From assembly GCA_040265175.1 (NCBI GenBank), contig JBDQGY010000049.1:1-20614 (forward strand): a stretch of DNA of 20,614 nucleotides, written 5' to 3'. A program made the position numbers and the translations under genes. How positions within the stretch are numbered: the first letter of the stretch is position 1; every line of letters begins with the position of its first letter. Shown here piece after piece: positions 15,028 through 20,614 of the stretch. The stretch is from JAAZXR01 sp040265175 (GTDB lineage: Bacteria > Myxococcota_A > Polyangia > Nannocystales > Nannocystaceae). A model generated the notes under the pieces. It did no database searches. It was not told the origin of the DNA and saw only the letters and a program-made list of their open reading frames with translations.

Positions 15028-18000
15028 TCAGCGCTTCGCTGCGGTCGTACGCACGGTTTCTTGGTCTGGATTGGCGTCTGGAGTCTTCGGCAACTCGATG
15101 GGCTGAACGAACCCATGCCCGAGATCTTGCTCGATTCGGGCCAAGGCGTCTTGCGCCCACTGGCACAGCGCGATCTCGTTGGAGGAGTGAAAGTCGTCGA
15201 GCATCTCCTCGAGCTCTCGACGGGCGCGGGCGCTTTGCTTGAGCATGTGGGCGACCTCCGCGTCGAGCAGGCGAATTTGTTGCAAAGAGACGTGGAAGGC
15301 TGGCGATTGGGACAAGCCTTCGCGCGCGATGGCGAGCAACTCTGCGCCGCCCTCGGGGTCACCCATTCGCGCGCGCGTGTAGCCTAAGAACCCGGTGTTG
15401 ATGAAGAGGTCATCTTCATTTCCGTAGAGTGTCGAGAGCCTGCGGGCTTCGTCAAAGACCTCGATCGCGCGGTCATAATCGCCGGCGCGCAGGCTCAGGT
15501 CTCCGAGGTTGTGGAGGGGGTTGAGGAGCATCCGGAATAGGTTCGCGGAGCGTAGCTCCTTGACCGCCTCTTCCATCTCTGGGATCGCGCGCTCCGGATC
15601 GCCGGACAGGACCGCCAAAAAAGCGATTCCAGAGAGGTAGCTGTTTCGCTTCGCGACGGGGACGTTCTTGGCGAAGGGCTTGCCCGTATCATGGAGCTTG
15701 CGCGCCTCGCCGAGCTGGCCGGACAAGGAGAGGCAGCGGAGTCGCACGCCGAGCACGTGGCATACGTGACTGTCTTTGGGGGCCTCACTCTTCATGATCC
15801 CCATGGATTTCCGCGAGAATGCGCCCGCTTGCTCGATGTCGCCGACGGCGATAAGGGCCTCCGCCCGCCGGCTGGCAATTCGGAACTCGAGGACCGTTTC
15901 ATTGGCGATCTTTGCGGTCTCCGCGGCGCGCTCGAGCCTGGTCAGGATCGTGTGGATCTCGCCACTTTGAGGGGACAGCCGGTCCGTGAGACCGAGCCAC
16001 AACAGCGCCTGCGCGCGGAAGTCTTGCAAAAGTTCCGCGATAAGTACGCCGGCTTCGAGCATCGCCGTCTCCTCGCGCACATCGTCGAGCGTCCCCTGTC
16101 CCTCCCGAAGGAACATCAAGGTCGCCTCCAAGATCTTCTTCATGCTTTCGGGGCCACCGTAGCGCCGAAGCCGAGAGATCATCCGCGCCAGCACCTGCGC
16201 GCCGAGTCGTGGCTGCTTACTCGCAAAGAGCTGACGAGCGGCGGCGTCGAGGGCCGGGACCACATCCAGTCCCGTTGACGCATGGTCGAGGAGCTGCGCT
16301 CTCACAAAGGTGAAGTTCGGATCGGTGAGGTTGAGCTCCTCGATCCGCACTGTGAGCTCGATTCGAGTCTCATCGAGAGACTCGGAGTAGCGATCAACGA
16401 CCGCCTGCCGTACCGACTCATGGGCGAGGGAGATCATGTGTCCAGAGGCGTCAACCCAGCGGTTAATCAGCCCCTCACCGGCGAGCCGGTCGAGGGTGCG
16501 GTCGTATCGATCGCGACGGAGATCCGTGAGATCGAAGAGCTGATCCTTGGAGATGGGCGCGTCAAGGAGGAAGAGGACGCTCACGATCTCCCACGCGCTC
16601 ACACCGAGGGTGTTGAGGCGGCTTTCGGCCCGTTCCGAGAGCGTCTTTTGTAGCTCTCCGGCGGCGGAGGAGGTGTCACGAAGCACCCACCCGGTCCCAT
16701 CACGGATGAGGATTTGCTCCTCAATCAGCACGCGGAGCGTCTCGCGGAAGCTCAGCGGGTGACCGCCCGTCAGCTTGTCCAGCATGAGGGTCAGGTTTTG
16801 CAGGGTGCTCTCACTCACGCCGAGCGCGATCCTCAAGAGCGCGTTCATCTCTTTGACGGAGAACGGTCTCAGGTGCCAAAGCTCAGCGAGCTGGTCCCGC
16901 GACAACATCTTCAGGAGCGACGTGATGCGCGCGTGGGGCACGGTGGTCGCGCACAACAAAATGCTCGACTGGTTGTGGTCGATGGCATGTACGAGCTGTT
17001 CAAATCGACCCAGGTGCTCGCGACCCCGGACGAGGTCGCTGAGGTGGAGGACGAACGGGCGCTCGTTGGAGACGCGGATAAGAAATTCGACGACAGAGCT
17101 CGCCGCGCTCTGATCGGACGACTTCCTCCTCGCCAGTTGGATCAATGGATCAAACTCCTTGACTACGGGGGAATTATCACCGAGCGCGGTGGCGATTTGG
17201 ACGACGACGGAGGCGAAGGGGCCAAGCGCGGACCGCTCATTGTTCCAGTAGTTTCCCTCGACGAATAAGCCCCCTCCGAGCTGCACCTCCCGTCGCAGCT
17301 CGCTCATGAGACGTTGCTTGCCCATGCCCTCCGGGCTCTCAACGATGATCGTCCGGGTGAGCTTTGTGGTTCGCAGTCCCGATGAGATGGCGTCTGCACT
17401 GGAACAGAGTGCAGACGCGTCGCTGTCCTCCGATGCGCCGACGACGATCTCCGAAGCGCGCATGAGGAGAATGTCGAGGTAGCCCGCGCGATCTTCGAAG
17501 GGGAGGTGCTCCACGAGAACTCGCGCGAATTGTGCTCGGTCTACCCGCGATTCATCGCGGTCTGGGAGCCCTCGTGACTCTCGCCGCATGAGCTCCAACA
17601 CGATGGCGCGCGCGCTCTGGGGTCGGTTGTCGGGATTCGCGTGCAGCATGCGTCCCACGAGCTCCGCGACGACCGATCCGCAGCGGTCCACGAGCGTACC
17701 GGCGAGCTCTGGGGTCCAATCAAGCTGTAGTTTTAGCGCTTCACGAAAGTCGCGTTTCGGGAACGGTTTTACGCCGAGGACCGCCGAGTAGAGCGTCGCC
17801 GCGAGGGCGTAGATGTCGGAGCGGTGGTCGGTGGCTTTTCCCTGAATCTTTTCTGGGGCACAAAAACCCGGGGTGCCAAGCAGCGTGAGCCCATCGATTT
17901 CGGGATCGTTCATGGCGTCCGCGGAGAGCTTGCCGCGGAGCATCCGCGCGAGTCCGAAATCGATCAGCTTCGCCTGGGGTCGTCCTGCGAACTGCGTGAC

Positions 18001-18591
18001 CATCACGTTGGAGGGTTTGATGTCCTCGTGAATGAGCCCGAGCGCGTGGATATAGTCCAGCGCGCGCGCGAGCTGGAGGAATAGATCGACGATGACCTCG
18101 CGGGGCGCGTCGACACAAAAATCAACGAGATGCGGACCTTGGACGAGCTCTTGTGTGAAGAACGCTCCTTCAATTTCTCCGCACGCACCAAAGTCAATGA
18201 CCTTCGCGAGGTTGGGGTGGTGCAGGTGCGTGAGGAGCCGAAACTCGTCCTTGAATTGTTCTGTGACGCCGTCTGAAGGGGTGTTGGTATCGGACGAAAA
18301 ACGACGGCTTCGTGGGCGCTGGCTGTCGCGTTGGAAGCGGTTGTTGGTGGAGAATGTGCCGTTGCTGCAGGTATTTTTTGTGTGGCCACCACGCGCATCG
18401 GTTGTGGACTGTTCTCGGATCACCTTGAGCGCGACGGTGCGATCAGCGATCTCATCGAACGCTTCATACACGGCGCCAAAGCCACCCGAGCCGATCAGTC
18501 GCTGGATACGATAACGGCCACCAATCCGCTCTGGATGTTGGGTTGGTGCGTTGCTGTCGCCGCCCTGCGCTTTGGTCGTCCGTTGGTTCAC
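15028..18591 (-). CDS. PknK-like Ser/Thr kinase fused to a degenerate ATPase module and helical repeats
   Basis: 1187-residue soluble protein. The kinase domain spans about 26-335: glycine loop GSGGFGAVY (34-42), VALK (Lys56), FKDEF (Glu116), HEDIKPSN (Asp190), LIDFG (Asp211) and APE (245-247). Arg of HRD is replaced by Glu, making it a non-RD kinase. Residues of about 60-112 are a Ser/Arg/Asn-rich insert between Lys56 and the helix carrying Glu116. A predicted AAA/STAND ATPase-like region follows (about 365-760), but Walker A reads ESPEGMGKQRL (first Gly is Ser, Ser/Thr after Lys is Gln) and Walker B reads VLHLSDL (first Asp is Ser). The C-terminal third (about 780-1160) is made of TPR-like helices. 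The layout matches PknK-type kinases that sense signals through the ATPase and TPR parts. The start is a GTG at 18591 with no clear Shine-Dalgarno; the kinase fold begins near residue 26, which supports it. Confidence 0.93.
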   Translation of the reverse strand: MNQRTTKAQGGDSNAPTQHPERIGGRYRIQRLIGSGGFGAVYEAFDEIADRTVALKVIREQSTTDARGGHTKNTCSNGTFSTNNRFQRDSQRPRSRRFSSDTNTPSDGVTEQFKDEFRLLTHLHHPNLAKVIDFGACGEIEGAFFTQELVQGPHLVDFCVDAPREVIVDLFLQLARALDYIHALGLIHEDIKPSNVMVTQFAGRPQAKLIDFGLARMLRGKLSADAMNDPEIDGLTLLGTPGFCAPEKIQGKATDHRSDIYALAATLYSAVLGVKPFPKRDFREALKLQLDWTPELAGTLVDRCGSVVAELVGRMLHANPDNRPQSARAIVLELMRRESRGLPDRDESRVDRAQFARVLVEHLPFEDRAGYLDILLMRASEIVVGASEDSDASALCSSADAISSGLRTTKLTRTIIVESPEGMGKQRLMSELRREVQLGGGLFVEGNYWNNERSALGPFASVVVQIATALGDNSPVVKEFDPLIQLARRKSSDQSAASSVVEFLIRVSNERPFVLHLSDLVRGREHLGRFEQLVHAIDHNQSSILLCATTVPHARITSLLKMLSRDQLAELWHLRPFSVKEMNALLRIALGVSESTLQNLTLMLDKLTGGHPLSFRETLRVLIEEQILIRDGTGWVLRDTSSAAGELQKTLSERAESRLNTLGVSAWEIVSVLFLLDAPISKDQLFDLTDLRRDRYDRTLDRLAGEGLINRWVDASGHMISLAHESVRQAVVDRYSESLDETRIELTVRIEELNLTDPNFTFVRAQLLDHASTGLDVVPALDAAARQLFASKQPRLGAQVLARMISRLRRYGGPESMKKILEATLMFLREGQGTLDDVREETAMLEAGVLIAELLQDFRAQALLWLGLTDRLSPQSGEIHTILTRLERAAETAKIANETVLEFRIASRRAEALIAVGDIEQAGAFSRKSMGIMKSEAPKDSHVCHVLGVRLRCLSLSGQLGEARKLHDTGKPFAKNVPVAKRNSYLSGIAFLAVLSGDPERAIPEMEEAVKELRSANLFRMLLNPLHNLGDLSLRAGDYDRAIEVFDEARRLSTLYGNEDDLFINTGFLGYTRARMGDPEGGAELLAIAREGLSQSPAFHVSLQQIRLLDAEVAHMLKQSARARRELEEMLDDFHSSNEIALCQWAQDALARIEQDLGHGFVQPIELPKTPDANPDQETVRTTAAKR

Positions 18592-18689
18592 GTATGCGTC
18601 GTATCTTCGCGCGTTTATGCCCCATCTTGCAGATGGCGCCCCTAATCCGATCTAAATCTCTAATTTAGGATAGTTTATCCACGTGTTCT

Positions 18690-18718
18690 TTGACACAGTA
18701 AATACGGGACTCAATCAT
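18690..18718 (+). promoter_or_regulatory. Candidate rightward sigma-70-like promoter with no gene downstream
   Basis: A perfect TTGACA (18690-18695) is separated by 17 bp from AATCAT (18713-18718), which matches 4 of 6 bases of TATAAT. No + strand gene follows; the transcript would run through 18725-18880 and into the antisense of the crotonase gene. It could drive a small or antisense RNA, or be chance. Confidence 0.3.
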
Positions 18719-18789
18719 CAACGCGTCCCTAAATAGGACGACCATGATGCGCGTATTCGCTAAATCATCTTCTAATGAGGTCTAGAGGG

Positions 18790-18810
18790 TGAACGCGTAG
18801 ACAGCGTTCA
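18790..18810 (-). terminator. 7-bp perfect hairpin downstream of the crotonase gene
   Basis: TGAACGC (18790-18796) and GCGTTCA (18804-18810) are perfect inverted repeats around a 7-nt loop, about 70 bases after the crotonase stop codon. No T-run follows on the leftward strand, so it is a weak terminator candidate or an operator. Confidence 0.35.
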
Positions 18811-18881
18811 AAGGTTCGAACGCTTAGGTTCGTCAGCAATGAGCGATGACCGCACGTTCATTATTTCCCGGGACGGTCGGA

Positions 18882-19721
18882 TCACGTGTCGGAGCGGACG
18901 CGGCGAGGCCCCCACACGGGGCGTTCTCCTGCCCGGATGCTGGCGAAGGCTTCGCGTCCAAGCGCCGCCTCTCCCGCGTCCACGCAGAGCTCGTAGCCTT
19001 GCGACTCCCGCTTGATGCGAATGGATTCGGTCTCGCCGAGTGAGCCGAGCAGCGCGGACTTGAACGCCGCCACTGCGGTCGGTGAGCGTGTCGCGACCTG
19101 CTCAGCGAGCGCGCGCACCCGAACGAGTCCGGCGTCGATGTCGTCATGGACCTCGTGCACGAGTCCCATGGAGTGTGCCTCGACTGCGTCGACGCGTGCG
19201 CCTGTGCAGCCGAGGAGGAGCGCGGCCGCGGGACCGATAGCGGCGGCGAGCTCTGCCGATCCGCGCGCGCCAGGGATGATCCCAAGCCCGGTCTCTGGCA
19301 GGGCGAACGAGGCGCGAGGGGTGGCGAGGACGAGGTCGGTCGTGAGCAAGTACTCGGTCCCCCAGCCGAGCGTGACACCGTGGGTAAGCGCGATGTTGTA
19401 CACCGGCAAACGCCGGAGTCGGCACATCAACGCGCGTTGCCGATGTACGTGGGCCTTAACGGCCGCGTCGTCCCACCCCGCGCGCTCAGTGACGTTGGCG
19501 CCCGAGATAAACAGGGGGGTGCCTTTTCGTGACTGTCGCCGGCTCAAGGTACACATCGTGCGAATTGCATCGTTCGATTCGATGAGGTCGCACAGCGCCT
19601 CAAAGGCCTCAAGTTGTGCAATGCCGACCTCGTTGGCTTTGCCGTGCTCAAGCTCGAGGATCAACAGGCCGGTGGTCGCTTCAAAGCACGGGTGAAGGGC
19701 ATCGATCGAAGAGAGATCCAT
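18882..19721 (-). CDS. Enoyl-CoA hydratase/isomerase (crotonase) family protein
   Basis: 279 residues with the crotonase fold. FISGANVTE (71-79) corresponds to the first oxyanion-hole strand (usual form FSAGADL). HGVTLGWGTEYLLTTDLVLATPRASFALPETGLGIIPG (114-151) contains the second oxyanion loop and both glutamates (Glu123 and Glu143) that act in hydratases. It ends with GREAFASIRAGERPVWG, the usual C-terminal helix. It should act on a CoA thioester (hydration, isomerisation or related reaction); the exact substrate is unknown. It is the third gene of a leftward group, starting 12 bp after the MocA-like gene. No beta-oxidation partner gene is visible. Confidence 0.88.
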   Translation of the reverse strand: MDLSSIDALHPCFEATTGLLILELEHGKANEVGIAQLEAFEALCDLIESNDAIRTMCTLSRRQSRKGTPLFISGANVTERAGWDDAAVKAHVHRQRALMCRLRRLPVYNIALTHGVTLGWGTEYLLTTDLVLATPRASFALPETGLGIIPGARGSAELAAAIGPAAALLLGCTGARVDAVEAHSMGLVHEVHDDIDAGLVRVRALAEQVATRSPTAVAAFKSALLGSLGETESIRIKRESQGYELCVDAGEAALGREAFASIRAGERPVWGPRRVRSDT

Positions 19722-19733
19722 GCGCGGAACCTA

Positions 19734-20351
19734 TCAAAGGTCGGCGGGTGCTTCAGGATCTCGCTGGAGGAGGGCTTGATACGCCTCTGGGCGGTCGATG
19801 TTGTCCAGCACGGCCGGGTCGTCGACGGTGACTCGAAGACGTGCAGGGGCTGACTTCGCGGCGAGGAGGGTGCGAGGAGACTCGGTCGGCGGGAGCGCGA
19901 GGAGACTCTTGAGGGCGACGCGCGGCCACACGACGGGGTGGCCTGAGGCGCCCCCGTATGCCGGCTGAATGAAGGCGTGGGGAGAGGCGGCGTGCGTCGC
20001 GAGGAGGGTGGCGATGGTCGTCGCCTTGACGTGCGGACGATCGACGGTCAAGACGAGCACGCCACACAGATCCGGCGCGCTCGCGAGGGCGCGCCGAAGA
20101 CCACATTGCAGGCTCGAGAGCGGGCCATCCGACCATTGCGAATGATGCTCCAAGACGATGGCGTGGTCGAAGCGGTGAGCGTGGAGGGGGGTCGCGCCGT
20201 CGACCACAACGGTCACTGTACAGGCGTCGGTGAGATCGACGCAGTGGTCCACAAACGCACGCCCCCGCCACCGCAAGGTCGCCTTGGGAGATCCCATCCT
20301 TGAGGACGCACCGGCGGCGAGGACGATGGCGGCGACCGGGGGAGCCTCCAT
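19734..20351 (-). CDS. MobA/MocA-like nucleotidyltransferase
   Basis: 205 residues. The N-terminal NTP-binding signature VLAAGASSRMGSPKATL (10-26) is that of the MobA/MocA/IspD-type transferase fold. LVLTVDRPHV (99-108) is the metal-binding Asp region (Asp104); the usual motif is D-M/Q-P, here it is D-R-P. SGHPVVWPR (136-144) and DNIDRPEAY near the C-terminus also fit. MocA attaches CMP to molybdopterin and MobA attaches GMP; the GHPV segment is common in MocA. No molybdenum enzyme or other cofactor gene lies nearby, so the acceptor is uncertain. The ATG at 20351 is 9 bp after the previous gene's stop. Confidence 0.85.
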   Translation of the reverse strand: MEAPPVAAIVLAAGASSRMGSPKATLRWRGRAFVDHCVDLTDACTVTVVVDGATPLHAHRFDHAIVLEHHSQWSDGPLSSLQCGLRRALASAPDLCGVLVLTVDRPHVKATTIATLLATHAASPHAFIQPAYGGASGHPVVWPRVALKSLLALPPTESPRTLLAAKSAPARLRVTVDDPAVLDNIDRPEAYQALLQRDPEAPADL

Positions 20352-20360
20352 GCCGGCGCC

Positions 20361-20614
20361 CTAGTTCGCTCGCTCGTAGACGTTGACGCTCTCTTCTTGG
20401 ACTTCGGCCTCATCGTCGAGTGCGAGCAGATCTCGCGTTAATCGGACGACCTCATCGGAAGGGGCGACCAGCGCGCCAGGCAGCGCGATCCCGAGCGCGG
20501 CGTGCTGGGGGGAGAGCGTCGCACCAATCGAGATCTCAGCGTCGAGCGCCGGCTGCTTCACGATCTCGTGGAGAGGTACGATACGCTTCGCGGGCGGTGA
20601 CTCGAGCTTGTCGA
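20361..20614 (-). CDS. C-terminal part of an unrecognised protein
   Basis: The frame is open from the right edge (first full codon ends at 20612) to a TAG at 20361-20363, giving 83 residues. The sequence includes KRIVPLHEIVKQPALDAEIS, then a hydrophobic stretch (ALGIALPGALVAP), a helix (DEVVRLTRDLLAL) and an acidic tail (DDEAEVQEESVN). A GTG at 20561 could start a 66-residue product, but the uninterrupted frame to the edge makes a longer gene more likely. I recognise no family. It is co-directional with the MocA-like and crotonase genes (9-bp gap) and probably in their operon. Confidence 0.6.
   Translation of the reverse strand, partial: DKLESPPAKRIVPLHEIVKQPALDAEISIGATLSPQHAALGIALPGALVAPSDEVVRLTRDLLALDDEAEVQEESVNVYERAN

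Larger units (their letters stand above)
18592..18881. promoter_or_regulatory. AT-rich regulatory region upstream of the large kinase
   Basis: 290 bp with no gene and clearly lower GC than its surroundings (most marked at 18645-18780). It lies upstream of the large kinase and downstream of the crotonase gene, both leftward. It contains CTAAAT at 18652, 18729 and 18760, plus the inverted copy ATTTAG at 18663. Short perfect dyads are CCATCT/AGATGG (18622-18636), CTAAAT/ATTTAG (18652-18668), GGATA/TATCC (18668-18680) and CGTCC/GGACG (18724-18740). A good leftward -35/-10 pair for the kinase could not be identified by eye. It may respond to a regulator or an alternative sigma factor. Confidence 0.5.

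Noticed and set aside
18805..18830. Possible tRNA T-arm (GGTTCGAA) in the AT-rich intergenic region
   Set aside because: The bases flanking TTCGAAC do not pair as a T-stem on either strand, and no acceptor or anticodon stem could be fitted.

Overview
The window is a dense, GC-rich bacterial chromosome segment of about 20.6 kb. It carries two large eukaryote-like Ser/Thr protein kinases in tandem, three predicted lipoproteins, a leucine-rich-repeat protein, and ordinary housekeeping or catabolic genes. Many starts lack a strong Shine-Dalgarno sequence. This mix suggests a Myxococcota or other former-Deltaproteobacteria genome. That placement is inferred from gene content and composition; no phylogenetic marker is present. 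I see no insertion sequence, prophage, CRISPR array, rRNA or tRNA.

Layout. 1-248 (+): the last 81 codons of a ThiD-like kinase, running off the left edge. 302-2754 (-): a TatD-family metal hydrolase overlapping by 4 bases an LRR lipoprotein. 2833-3297 (+): a small protein with roadblock/LC7-like topology and an Ala/Pro tail. 3614-5083 (+): a GlcD/D-2-hydroxyacid-type FAD dehydrogenase. 5100-5849 (-): a lipoprotein of unknown function. 6027-6701 (+): a single-pass membrane protein of unknown function. 6743-7372 (-): a SpoU (TrmH-type) RNA methyltransferase with an N-terminal zinc ribbon. 7479-7862 (+): a coiled-coil/zinc-ribbon protein. 7891-18591 (-): a long co-directional run which, in transcription order, is a PknK-like kinase, a PknB-like membrane kinase, a Maf-family pyrophosphatase, a repeat-containing lipoprotein, hutU and hutI. 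18592-18881 is an AT-rich non-coding region with several short dyads. 18882-20612 (-): a crotonase-family enzyme, a MobA/MocA-like nucleotidyltransferase, and the C-terminus of an unrecognised protein running off the right edge.

How the genes work together. HutU and HutI catalyse steps two and three of histidine degradation (urocanate to imidazolonepropionate to N-formiminoglutamate) and are translationally coupled; hutH is not in the window. The two kinases have different architectures: one is soluble with a degenerate ATPase module and a helical repeat tail, the other is membrane-anchored with a C-terminal domain beyond the membrane segment. They are adjacent and co-directional, so they may form a relay or share a regulatory input; this is inference.

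The most unusual signals are the substituted Walker motifs and the N-lobe insertion in the large kinase, two competing hairpins between the kinase genes, the AT-rich leader upstream of the large kinase, and the ATGA-coupled TatD/LRR-lipoprotein pair. I did not find a clearly new multi-gene system.
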